Source of the DNA: CAVSMC01 sp963798655
GTDB lineage: Bacteria; Pseudomonadota; Gammaproteobacteria; Burkholderiales; Casimicrobiaceae
NCBI GenBank assembly: GCA_963798655.1
Contig: CAWCUH010000003.1
Coordinates: 496,001 to 560,000 of the forward strand
Length of the DNA: 64,000 nt
Direction of reading: 5' to 3'
The notes beneath the pieces were generated by a model. It ran no database searches and had not been told where the DNA came from. It saw nothing but the letters and a program-made list of their open reading frames with translations. Both the position numbers and the translations under genes were made by a program. Of the stretch, positions 24,928 through 32,073 are shown one piece after another (the stretch's first letter is position 1; each line of letters opens with the position of its first letter).

Positions 24928-26040
24928 TCAGGCCGCGCGCAGCTGCGCGGTCTTGCCGTCCCATACGGCAGCGGGGACGAGCACTTCGCCGCGCATGATC
25001 AGCCGCGCCGTGCGCAGCAGCGCGGCGCGCACGACGTTCTGCGGGTTCGCCGGGTCGACCTCGATCTCGACGGTGAATTCGCCGCTCGGATGCTCGATCG
25101 AAACGCGCTTGACGTCGCCCGGCGGCAGCGCGGCGACGCCTTGCGCGACCGAGCCGTCGAGCACGCATGCCGTTGCGACGGTGACCGCACCGAGGACGCC
25201 GATCGCGGCGTGGCAGTCGTGCGGAATGAACGTCCGCGTGGCGAGGCTGCCGCCGGCGCGCGGCGGCGCGATCAGCGACATCTTGGGCACGACCTTCTTC
25301 GCGACGTCGCCAAGCTTCATCGCCGGTCCGGCGGCGAGCCGGATCGACTCGAGCCGTGCCTTGAGATCGCCGTCGGCGTTCAACGCGTCGCGCGTCTCGT
25401 AGCCGGTGCGGCCGAGATCGTGCGCGCGCACGACGATGACCGGCATGCCGTTGTCGATGCACGTCACGGGTACGCCCTCGACGACGTCGACGACATGGCC
25501 GGTCGGCAGCAGCGACCCGCAGACCGAGCCCGCCGTATCGAGGAAATTGATCGCGATCGGTGCCGACGTGCCGGGCACGCCATCGATGCGCGCGTCGCCG
25601 TCGTAGGTGATGCGGCCGCCGGGCGTCTGCAGCGTGACGTCGCACAGCATGCCGGTGTTTCGCGTGAGGATGCGCAGCGACGTCTCGTTGCCGCTCGCGC
25701 GCGCGAGGCCGCGCTCGAGCGCGAACGGCGCGACGGCGGCCAGCATGTTGCCGCAGTTCGGCGTCGTGTCCACGCGCGCCTCGTCGATCAGCACCTGCGC
25801 GAACAGGAATTCGAGATCGACGCCGGGCCGTGTCGAGCGCGACACGATGCCGACCTTGCTCGTCAGCGGGTCGGCGCCGCCTAGGCCGTCGATCTGGCGG
25901 CTGTCGGGCGAGCCCATCGTGGCGAGCAGCACGCGGTCGCGCAGGCCGGCGTCGCCGGGGAGGTCCGACTCGACGAAGAAGGGTCCGCGCGACGTGCCGC
26001 CGCGCATCAGGCAGCAGGGGATGGCGATCTGCATTGACAT
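24928..26040 (-). CDS. galD: 4-oxalomesaconate tautomerase (GalD/LigU, PrpF family)
   Basis: This 370-aa protein has the PrpF/diaminopimelate-epimerase fold. It isomerises 4-oxalomesaconate between keto and enol or double-bond isomers so that LigJ can hydrate it. It opens PCCLMRGGTSRGPFF. The residues matching the LigU catalytic pair are K62 in TSKVGIV and C96 in TTPNCGNMLAA. It is the first gene of the lig operon, 104 bp from the divergent lysR gene. Start ATG 26040 is used; a second ATG two codons in is possible. Confidence 0.9.
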   Translation of the reverse strand: MSMQIAIPCCLMRGGTSRGPFFVESDLPGDAGLRDRVLLATMGSPDSRQIDGLGGADPLTSKVGIVSRSTRPGVDLEFLFAQVLIDEARVDTTPNCGNMLAAVAPFALERGLARASGNETSLRILTRNTGMLCDVTLQTPGGRITYDGDARIDGVPGTSAPIAINFLDTAGSVCGSLLPTGHVVDVVEGVPVTCIDNGMPVIVVRAHDLGRTGYETRDALNADGDLKARLESIRLAAGPAMKLGDVAKKVVPKMSLIAPPRAGGSLATRTFIPHDCHAAIGVLGAVTVATACVLDGSVAQGVAALPPGDVKRVSIEHPSGEFTVEIEVDPANPQNVVRAALLRTARLIMRGEVLVPAAVWDGKTAQLRAA

Positions 26041-26071
26041 TCCAGGAAACGGTTGAGAGTTTGCGCCGGCG

Positions 26072-26085
26072 TCACGCCAGCGTGA
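26072..26085. promoter_or_regulatory. Dyad in the galD-lysR intergenic region
   Basis: TCACGC-CA-GCGTGA is a perfect 6-bp dyad with a 2-bp centre, 32-45 bp upstream of galD. It is placed to act as a second operator or activation half-site for the divergent LysR regulator; this is inferred. Confidence 0.4.
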
Positions 26086-26109
26086 AGTGGCATTGCTACA
26101 CTAGCAGTT

Positions 26110-26124
26110 ATGCCGGTTCGGCAT
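26110..26124. promoter_or_regulatory. Symmetric T-N11-A LysR box
   Basis: ATGCCG-GTT-CGGCAT is a perfect 6-bp dyad with the T-N11-A spacing (T26111 to A26123) typical of LysR-family recognition sites. It lies 20-35 bp upstream of the lysR start and about 70-84 bp upstream of galD. A TTGTCA hexamer overlaps its lysR-proximal edge on the minus strand. Confidence 0.6.
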
Positions 26125-26144
26125 GACAACCCGGGCGAACGCGT

Positions 26145-27050
26145 ATGGACCTCAAGCAGCTCGAATACTTCGTCAACGTCGTCGACGTCGGCGGCTTCAG
26201 CCGCGCGGCGCGGCTGCTCCATGTCGCGCAACCGGCGATCAGCCGGCAGGTGCGAAGCCTCGAAGTCGAGCTGCGCCAGTCGCTGCTGCTGCGCAACGGC
26301 CGCGGCGCCGTGCCGACGGATGCCGGCCGGCGGCTGCTCGAGCACGCGCGCAGCATCCTGCAGCAGGTCGACCGCGCGAAGCGCGACGTGGACGCAGCGC
26401 AAGGCAGCCCGGTGGGCCGCGCCGTCGTCGGGCTCCCACCGACGGTCGCACGTCATCTGACCACGGCGACCGTGCGCGAATTCCGGCGGCGGTATCCGGC
26501 CTCGTCGCTCGGCATCGTCGAAGGCCTGTCCGCATACATCGACGAGTGGCTGCGCGTGGGGCGCGTCGACGTCGGTCTCGTCTACAACCCCGTCGTGTCC
26601 GCGGACATCGAGACACGACCGCTGCTCACGGAGCCGCTGCATCTGATCCAGCCCGCGCAAAGGCGCGGGGCGGGCAGGAGCGTGCGGTTGCGCGACCTGC
26701 CGCGCTATCCGCTGATCATCCCGAGCCGGCCGCATGCGATCCGCGCGCTGGTCGAGGCGAAGCTTGCTGCGATAGGCCTGCGACCGCAGGTGGCGATGGA
26801 GATCGATGCGGTGCCCTCGATCCTCGACCTCGTCGCCGAAGGTCACGGCTATGCAGTGCTTTCCCCGCGCGCGCTCGATGGCGAGGCGGTCGCGCGCCGG
26901 CTCACGGCGCGGCCGATCGTGTCGCCGAAGCTCACGAGCGTGCTCGCGATCGCGACGTCGGCGCAGCGGCCGGCGACGCCGATCCAGCAGGCGATCGTCG
27001 CGCTGATCGAGGAACTCGCGCCGCGCGCGATGCAACCGCGCGTTGGGTAA
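26145..27050 (+). CDS. LysR-type regulator of the lig operon
   Basis: This 301-aa transcription factor has an N-terminal winged helix (MDLKQLEYFVNVVDVGGFSR, residues 1-60, with recognition helix around AQPAISRQVRSLE). The C-terminal two-lobed effector domain spans about 90-295. It is transcribed away from galD, the usual arrangement for a LysR protein controlling a catabolic operon in response to a pathway intermediate. The likely effector (protocatechuate, pyrone-dicarboxylate or oxalomesaconate) is inferred. It is followed by a second dioxygenase gene pair on the same strand. Confidence 0.9.
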   Translation: MDLKQLEYFVNVVDVGGFSRAARLLHVAQPAISRQVRSLEVELRQSLLLRNGRGAVPTDAGRRLLEHARSILQQVDRAKRDVDAAQGSPVGRAVVGLPPTVARHLTTATVREFRRRYPASSLGIVEGLSAYIDEWLRVGRVDVGLVYNPVVSADIETRPLLTEPLHLIQPAQRRGAGRSVRLRDLPRYPLIIPSRPHAIRALVEAKLAAIGLRPQVAMEIDAVPSILDLVAEGHGYAVLSPRALDGEAVARRLTARPIVSPKLTSVLAIATSAQRPATPIQQAIVALIEELAPRAMQPRVG

Positions 27051-27096
27051 GATGTCATTGGAGCGATGGCGTACCGACATTGAGCAAGGAGACCGG

Positions 27097-27945
27097 ATGG
27101 CGACGATCATTGGAGGCATCGGCACGTCGCACGTACCGACGATCGGCGTCGCCTACGACAAGGGCAAGCGCAACGATCCGACGTGGACACCCTTGTTCGA
27201 AGGCTACGACCCGGTTGCGCGCTGGCTCGCCGAGACGTCGCCCGACGTGCTCGTCTTCTTCTACAACGACCACGCGACGAGCTTTTTCTTCGATCTCTAT
27301 CCGACGTTCGCGCTCGGCGTGAGTCCCTCGTTCGAGCTTCCCGACGAGGGCGCCGGCAAGCGGCCGCTGCCACCGATCAAGGGTCACTCGGACCTCGCGA
27401 TCCACGTCGCCGAATCGCTGGTGAACGACGAGTTCGACATCGCGACGTTCCAGGACCGGCCGCTCGACCACGGCTGCAACTCGCCGCTGTCGATGCTCTG
27501 GCCGCACGAGCCCGACTGGCCCGGCGCTGTGCTGCCGATCGAGGTCAACGTGCTGCAGTATCCGCTGCCGACCGCGCATCGCTGCTACAAGCTCGGGCAG
27601 GCGGTGCGGCGCGCGGTCGACTCGTATCCGGAGGATCTTCGCGTCGTCGTCGTCGGCACCGGAGGGCTGTCGCACCAGATCCACGGAGAGCGCACCGGAT
27701 TCAACAACACCGACTGGGACATGCGCTTCCTCGCGCTGATCGAGCACGATCCGCAGGCGCTCGCTTCCATGCGTCACGCCGAGTACGTCGAGCGTGGCGG
27801 CGCCGAGGGCGTCGAAGTCATCATGTGGCTCGCGATGCGCGGTGCGCTGTCCAACCGCATTCGCAAGCTGCACCAGAGCTACTACCTGCCGATGACGACC
27901 GCGATGGCCGTCGTGCTGTTCGAGGAGCCGGAGGCGCGAGCGTGA
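27097..27945 (+). CDS. Second LigB-like extradiol dioxygenase subunit (gallate/protocatechuate type)
   Basis: This 282-aa class III extradiol dioxygenase catalytic subunit is paralogous to LigB at 21106. Iron ligands are H12 in GTSHVP, the histidine of FFYNDHATSFFF and a glutamate in GGAEGVEVIMW; the catalytic histidine is in GGLSHQIHGERTGFNN. The PTIGVAYDKGKRNDPTW segment resembles the LigB-like half of gallate dioxygenases (DesB/GalA), which are normally fused to a LigA-like tail. A gallate or related trihydroxybenzoate substrate is therefore plausible. The start is ATG at 27097 after AGGAGA, 46 bp after lysR. Confidence 0.85.
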   Translation: MATIIGGIGTSHVPTIGVAYDKGKRNDPTWTPLFEGYDPVARWLAETSPDVLVFFYNDHATSFFFDLYPTFALGVSPSFELPDEGAGKRPLPPIKGHSDLAIHVAESLVNDEFDIATFQDRPLDHGCNSPLSMLWPHEPDWPGAVLPIEVNVLQYPLPTAHRCYKLGQAVRRAVDSYPEDLRVVVVGTGGLSHQIHGERTGFNNTDWDMRFLALIEHDPQALASMRHAEYVERGGAEGVEVIMWLAMRGALSNRIRKLHQSYYLPMTTAMAVVLFEEPEARA

Positions 27946-28301
27946 ATCCGCAACTCGAGGGGATCGAGGCGATCGAGGGGACGTATCCGTTCGACCTCCG
28001 CGCGAGCGTGCGCGCGCTGCGGCTCAATCGCTTCTTCTGGTCGATGACGAAGCCGGAGGCGCGCGAGCTCTATCGGCGCGATGCCGAAGAATCGTTCGAC
28101 GCCGCCGGCCTCACCGAGGCCGAGCGTGACCTCGTGCGCGAGCGCGACTGGCTCGGGCTCGTGCGCTACGGCGTCTGCTTTTTCGTGCTCGAGAAATTCG
28201 CGCGCGTCGCGAAGCTCTCCAATCCCGAGGTGTACGCGTCGATGCGCGGCGAGACGCTCGACGCGTTCCTCGCGACGCGCAACGTTCCGGACGCGCGCTA
28301 A
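27942..28301 (+). CDS. LigA-like dioxygenase lid subunit
   Basis: This 119-aa helical protein is related to LigA and to the C-terminal domain of gallate dioxygenase. It carries EGTYPFDLRASVRALRLNRF and RYGVCFFVLEKFARVAKLSN. It starts with GTG at 27942, overlapping the TGA of the LigB-like gene (GTGA), so the pair is made together. The order here is catalytic subunit then lid subunit, opposite to ligA-ligB at 21106-22316 and matching the domain order of the fused gallate dioxygenases. Confidence 0.83.
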   Translation: MNPQLEGIEAIEGTYPFDLRASVRALRLNRFFWSMTKPEARELYRRDAEESFDAAGLTEAERDLVRERDWLGLVRYGVCFFVLEKFARVAKLSNPEVYASMRGETLDAFLATRNVPDAR

Positions 28302-29224
28302 AGCGTCGTTTTCGCCGTCGCGACACGCTCGAGCGCGCGATCGGCGTACGCACGCCAGTCCGCGTCGGCTGCGATGCCGGTGAACGCTCCGCTCGCCGCG
28401 AGATCGGCAACGAACTGCTGTCGCCGTGCGGTCTCCGCCGCCATCGACGGCGCGAGACCGTCGTCTTCGACCATCGCCGCCGCCTCGCGCATCTCCTCCG
28501 CACGCCGGCGGCCGTGCTTCGCCACGCGGCTCCAGAAATACGTCGCCTGCTTTGGCCAGTCGATGCCGGGAAACGTCTCGGCGAGCGACGCGAGCACCGG
28601 CTGCTCGACGCCGTGCTTGCGCGCGCACAGCAGGCTTTCGACGAACAGCGCTTCCATGCCCTTGATGATGACGCTGCGGCACATCTTGATCGCGGAGGCG
28701 ACGCCGAGCTCGTCGGAGGCGACGTCGACCGAGCAGCCGAGCGCTTCGAGCAGCGGCGCCGCCGCTCGCGCGTGCGCGCCGCCGAGCAGCATCGGCACAC
28801 GGATTCCGTATGGCGGCACCGACGTCATCACCGCCGCCTCGACGTAGCGGCCGCCGGCCGCGTCGACCGCCTCGGCGCATTGCTGCTTCGTGCGCGGGGA
28901 AGCGGAATTGAGGTCGACGAATACTGCGCCGCGCTCGATCGACGCGGCCGCCGAGCGCGCCGCATCGAGCGTCGCGCGGGCGGTCACCGCGCTCACGACG
29001 AGCGACGCGCCGGCGAGCGCTTCGGCATCGGTCGCGGCGAACGCCACGCCGTCACCCTGGGCACGCGAGCGCATTGCCGGCGCGCGTCCGGCATCGCGAG
29101 CGATGATGTCGTACGTCGCAATCGTGCGAACGCCGCGCGAGACGAGCGCTTTCGCGAAGATCGTGCCGACTTCGCCGAAACCGATCATCGCGACGCGCAA
29201 CGCGCCGACGCCGTCGTCTGCCAT
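28298..29224 (-). CDS. NAD(P)-dependent dehydrogenase with a DUF1932 C-terminal domain
   Basis: This 308-aa member of the 6-phosphogluconate/3-hydroxyisobutyrate dehydrogenase superfamily has the Rossmann motif IGFGEVGTIFAKAL near residue 14 and VDLNSASPRTKQQCAEAV in place of the usual SSTSP motif. The catalytic lysine lies in ASAIKMCRSVIIKGMEAL, and the C-terminal helical domain matches DUF1932. Members of this group act on 2-hydroxy acids, and some sit in aromatic-acid gene clusters. The substrate is unknown. It is convergent with the LigA-like gene, overlapping it by 4 bp. Confidence 0.82.
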   Translation of the reverse strand: MADDGVGALRVAMIGFGEVGTIFAKALVSRGVRTIATYDIIARDAGRAPAMRSRAQGDGVAFAATDAEALAGASLVVSAVTARATLDAARSAAASIERGAVFVDLNSASPRTKQQCAEAVDAAGGRYVEAAVMTSVPPYGIRVPMLLGGAHARAAAPLLEALGCSVDVASDELGVASAIKMCRSVIIKGMEALFVESLLCARKHGVEQPVLASLAETFPGIDWPKQATYFWSRVAKHGRRRAEEMREAAAMVEDDGLAPSMAAETARRQQFVADLAASGAFTGIAADADWRAYADRALERVATAKTTL

Positions 29225-29311
29225 TTGGAGCCTCCGAGACGCCGCGTGCGCGGTCGCGTCGCGCGGCGTGCTGATGATAGCATCGGCGCTCGTAACCTTT
29301 CTTCTCGCGCA

Positions 29312-30028
29312 ATGGCCGAACCGACACTGCTGATGCTGCCCGGATTGATGTGCGATCGGGCGGCGTTCGAGCCGTTGATGCCCGCACTGTCGGTGCGCAT
29401 GCGCTGCGTGGTGTCGCGCTACGCAGGCGAATCGTCGCTCGGCGCGATGGCCGACATCGTGCTGCGCGACGCACCGCCTCGCTTCGCGCTGCTCGGTCAT
29501 TCGATGGGCGGACGCGTCGCCCTCGAGGTGATGCGCCGCGCGCCGCAACGCGTCGATCGTCTCGCGCTGCTCGACACGGGCTGCCAGCCGCGTGCCGAAG
29601 GCGAAGCGGGCGAGCGCGAGATCGCGAAGCGGATGGCGCTGCTCGACGTGGCGCGCCGCGAGGGCATGCGCGCGATGGCGGCGCAATGGCTGGCGACGCC
29701 GATGGTGCATCCGTCGCGGCTCGACGATCGGCCGCTCGTCGACGCGATTCTCGACATGTGCGCGCGGCACACGGCGGACGAGTTCGCGGCGCAAATCGCG
29801 GCGCTGATCGCGCGGCCCGACGCGTCGGACGTGCTTTCGCGCGTCGACGGTCCGACGCTCGTGCTCTGCGGCCGCGACGACGCATGGTCGACGTACGAGC
29901 AGCACGTCGATATCCACCGGCGCGTCGCCGGCAGCCGGCTGGTGGCGGTCGAGCAGTGCGGTCACATGGTGACGATGGAGCGGCCGGCCGAAGCCGCATC
30001 GGCGATCGTCGACTGGCTCGAATCGTGA
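29312..30028 (+). CDS. Alpha/beta hydrolase
   Basis: This 238-aa alpha/beta-hydrolase-fold protein has the nucleophile elbow GHSMGG (serine near residue 66), the acid in LCGRDDAW and the histidine in VEQCGHMVTMERP. The short length and compact cap suggest a carboxylesterase or an enol-lactone/meta-cleavage-product-type hydrolase; the sequence does not decide the substrate. It is divergent from the DUF1932 dehydrogenase and 31 bp upstream of a fumarylacetoacetase-fold gene, with which it is probably co-transcribed. Confidence 0.83.
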   Translation: MAEPTLLMLPGLMCDRAAFEPLMPALSVRMRCVVSRYAGESSLGAMADIVLRDAPPRFALLGHSMGGRVALEVMRRAPQRVDRLALLDTGCQPRAEGEAGEREIAKRMALLDVARREGMRAMAAQWLATPMVHPSRLDDRPLVDAILDMCARHTADEFAAQIAALIARPDASDVLSRVDGPTLVLCGRDDAWSTYEQHVDIHRRVAGSRLVAVEQCGHMVTMERPAEAASAIVDWLES

Positions 30029-30059
30029 GCGCCGCTGACGCCGGCGAAGGAGAGCGACG

Positions 30060-31082
30060 ATGAAGCTTGCGACGCTTCGCAACGGAACGCGCGACGGCGA
30101 GCTCGCCGTCGTCTCGCGCGACCTCGCACGCACGATGCCGGTGCCTTCCATCGCGCCGACGCTGCAGGCGGCGCTCGACGATTGGGATCGCGCCGCGCCG
30201 CGGCTTGCCGAGATCGCCGTCGCGCTCGATGCCGGCGACGCCGGTGTGCGTCACGCGCAAGCGTTCGACGCCGCGAACGCCATGGCGCCGCTGCCGCGCG
30301 CGTACCAATGGGCCGACGGCTCGGCGTACGTGAACCATGTCGAGCTCGTGCGCCGCGCACGCGGCGCGACGATGCCAGCGGAGTTCTGGGCCGATCCGCT
30401 GATGTATCAGGGGGCGTCCGATCACATGCTCGGCGCTTGCGAGGACGTCGTGGTCGCCGATGAAGCATGGGGCATCGACTTCGAGGCGGAAGTTGCCGTC
30501 ATCACCGCCGACGTGGCGATGGGCACGGCGGCCCGCGATGCCGAGCGGTGCGTCCGGCTGTTCATGCTCGTGAACGACGTGAGCCTGCGCAACCTGATCC
30601 CGGGCGAGCTCGCGAAGGGCTTCGGCTTCTTTCAGTCGAAACCGGCGTCGGCGTTCTCGCCGGTCGCCGTCACCGTCGACGAGCTCGGCGACGCGTGGCG
30701 CGACGGCCGAATCCATCTTCCGCTCGTCTCGCATCTCAACGGATCGCTGTTCGGGCGTCCGAACGCGGGCATCGACATGACGTTCACGCATGCGCAGCTG
30801 ATCGCGCACGCGGCGAAGACACGTGATCTCATCGCCGGCACGATCGTGGGCTCCGGCACCGTGTCGAACAAGGAAGACGGCGGCCCCGGTCGCCGGGCAG
30901 CGCAGGGCGGCGTCGGCTATTCGTGCATCGCCGAGCAGCGCACCGTGGAGACGATTCTTGCCGGCAAGCCGGCGACGCCGTTCATGAAGTTCGGCGATCG
31001 CGTGCGAATCGAAATGCTCGACTCGACGGGGCGCTCGATCTTCGGCGCCATCGACCAGCGCATCCGCAGGCTCTCCGCCTAG
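30060..31082 (+). CDS. Fumarylacetoacetate hydrolase family protein
   Basis: This 340-aa protein has an N-terminal fumarylacetoacetase-like domain (MKLATLRNGTRDGELAVVSR) and the C-terminal FAH catalytic domain. Metal ligands are in IDFEAEVAVIT and FMLVNDVSLRN, and SGTVSNKEDGGPGRR, GGVGYSCIAEQRT and FMKFGDRVRIEM follow. The length and pattern match the fumarylacetoacetase-like hydrolases of tyrosine and gentisate degradation. It may cleave fumarylpyruvate or a related beta-diketo acid. A strong GGAGAG lies 10 bp before ATG 30060. Confidence 0.88.
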   Translation: MKLATLRNGTRDGELAVVSRDLARTMPVPSIAPTLQAALDDWDRAAPRLAEIAVALDAGDAGVRHAQAFDAANAMAPLPRAYQWADGSAYVNHVELVRRARGATMPAEFWADPLMYQGASDHMLGACEDVVVADEAWGIDFEAEVAVITADVAMGTAARDAERCVRLFMLVNDVSLRNLIPGELAKGFGFFQSKPASAFSPVAVTVDELGDAWRDGRIHLPLVSHLNGSLFGRPNAGIDMTFTHAQLIAHAAKTRDLIAGTIVGSGTVSNKEDGGPGRRAAQGGVGYSCIAEQRTVETILAGKPATPFMKFGDRVRIEMLDSTGRSIFGAIDQRIRRLSA

Positions 31083-31160
31083 CCGCCGCCGCTCGCGCTT
31101 CCCGCTCGTCGCCGCGACGGCGCTTTCGTCGCTCGATTCTTCCGCTTCGTCGCTTCGCCG

Positions 31161-31189
31161 TTGAGGCCGACGGGGTCGTTGCCTACGAT
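31161..31189 (+). promoter_or_regulatory. Promoter of the first small membrane-protein gene
   Basis: TTGAGG (31161-31166) and TACGAT (31184-31189) are separated by 17 bp, a good sigma70 match. The same arrangement, including the CGTTGCCTA core, recurs at 31625-31653 before the paralogous gene, which supports both calls. The implied 5' leader is about 90 nt. Confidence 0.65.
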
Positions 31190-31287
31190 GCGCTCATCGA
31201 TGCGAGGCGCGTGAATCCGAAACGGCATCTGCGCGCATCGAATCGACGAACCAACAACAACCGACGATTCCACCACGGAGCATCACG

Positions 31288-31551
31288 ATGAAACGCTACG
31301 CGCACAATCCCTTTGCACCGGCGATCGCGTTGGCTGCCGTCGCGGCGACCGCCGTCGTCATGGCCGTCGCCGTCGTGCTGCCGGCGAGGATGGACGTGCA
31401 ACCGGCCGCCGACGCCGCGCTCGCCAAGCGTGACGCGCGGGCAATCGTGACCGTCGTCGTCGAGCGCGTCGACGTCGCGTCGCAGCCGGCCGTCGCCGTC
31501 GACAGGCCCATCGTGCCGGCGGCGCTGATGGTCGCCAAGCAACGCGGCTGA
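31288..31551 (+). CDS. Small membrane protein, copy 1 of a tandem pair
   Basis: This 87-aa product starts MKRYAHNPFAPAIALAAVAA. One hydrophobic helix at about residues 11-32 is followed by an alanine-rich tail with TVVVERVD. I do not recognise the family. It aligns with the next gene at the start (MKRYxHxxxxPAI), the helix and TVVVER(V/L)D. The helix could be a signal anchor or a signal peptide (VVLPARMD). It has its own promoter and terminator and lies next to an ECF sigma/anti-sigma pair on the other strand. Confidence 0.65.
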   Translation: MKRYAHNPFAPAIALAAVAATAVVMAVAVVLPARMDVQPAADAALAKRDARAIVTVVVERVDVASQPAVAVDRPIVPAALMVAKQRG

Positions 31552-31556
31552 CCGAC

Positions 31557-31603
31557 GGCGGCGGCCGTTTCATCCGTCCGATCGGTCGCTCGCGCCGCCT
31601 TTT
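31557..31603 (+). terminator. Intrinsic terminator after small gene copy 1
   Basis: GGCGGCG (31557-31563) pairs with CGCCGCC (31593-31599) and is followed by TTTT. The 29-nt loop contains a CCGATCGG palindrome that may add inner structure. Confidence 0.5.
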
Positions 31604-31624
31604 CCGCGTTTCGTCGCGCGCGCC

Positions 31625-31653
31625 TTGAGAGCGTCATCGCCGTTGCCTAGGAT
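31625..31653 (+). promoter_or_regulatory. Promoter of the second small membrane-protein gene
   Basis: TTGAGA (31625-31630), a 17-bp spacer and TAGGAT (31648-31653) repeat the layout upstream of copy 1. The distance from the CGTTGCCTA core to the ATG is nearly the same in both (103 and 105 bp). The shared AATCCGAAAC segment in the leader occurs at 31214 and 31679. Confidence 0.65.
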
Positions 31654-31753
31654 GGTGTCGCACACGAGATCGATGCCGAATCCGAAACCTGCTTTCGCCG
31701 CATCCAATCAAGAAGCGAGAAAGAACGATTTCGCGCCACCACGGAGATTCACG

Positions 31754-31984
31754 ATGAAGCGCTATCCGCACACCACGCCTTGGACGCCCGCGATCGGCTT
31801 TGCCGCGTTGGCGTCGGTCGCAACGCTCGCGCTCGCTGTCGTCCTGCCGGCGGTGTCCGCGGCGCCAGCCGCCGCCGATGCGTCGATTGGCGGCCGCGCG
31901 CCGCGGGTCACCGTTGTTGTCGAGCGGCTCGACGCCGCCGTTGCGCAGCCGACCGCGTCGGCTGCATCCGCGCATCGCGGGTAG
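31754..31984 (+). CDS. Small membrane protein, copy 2 of a tandem pair
   Basis: This 76-aa product starts MKRYPHTTPWTPAIGFAALA. A hydrophobic helix at about residues 13-33 ends VVLPAVSAAPA, resembling a signal-peptidase site, and the tail contains RVTVVVERLDAAVAQP. It is paralogous to the gene at 31288. ATG 31754 is chosen because it matches the MKRY start and the GGAGATTCACG spacing of copy 1; a longer frame upstream has no conserved content. The function is unknown. Confidence 0.68.
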   Translation: MKRYPHTTPWTPAIGFAALASVATLALAVVLPAVSAAPAAADASIGGRAPRVTVVVERLDAAVAQPTASAASAHRG

Positions 31985-32027
31985 AGCCGCCAACGCTTCC
32001 TCCGCCCGTCGTCCCCCACGGCGGGCT

Positions 32028-32066
32028 CGAAGGGCCGATCGCGCGAGCGACCGGCCCTTCGTCTTT
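32028..32066. terminator. Terminator after small gene copy 2 (bidirectional)
   Basis: CGAAGGGCCG (32028-32037) pairs perfectly with CGGCCCTTCG (32052-32061). An inner TCGC-GCGA-GCGA stem lies in the loop and TCTTT follows. It sits between the small gene and the convergent anti-sigma gene and can serve both. Confidence 0.75.
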
Positions 32067-32073
32067 GCGCCCG

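Noticed and set aside
26010..27125. A minus-strand frame opposite lysR
   Set aside because: It is a shadow of the LysR gene with His/Arg-rich composition; the helix-turn-helix on the plus strand is unambiguous.
31161..31189. ECF sigma-dependent promoter upstream of the small genes
   Set aside because: No GGAAC/GTC-type ECF elements are evident; the conserved blocks fit sigma70 hexamers with 17-bp spacers in both copies, so control by the adjacent ECF factor is not supported by the promoter itself.
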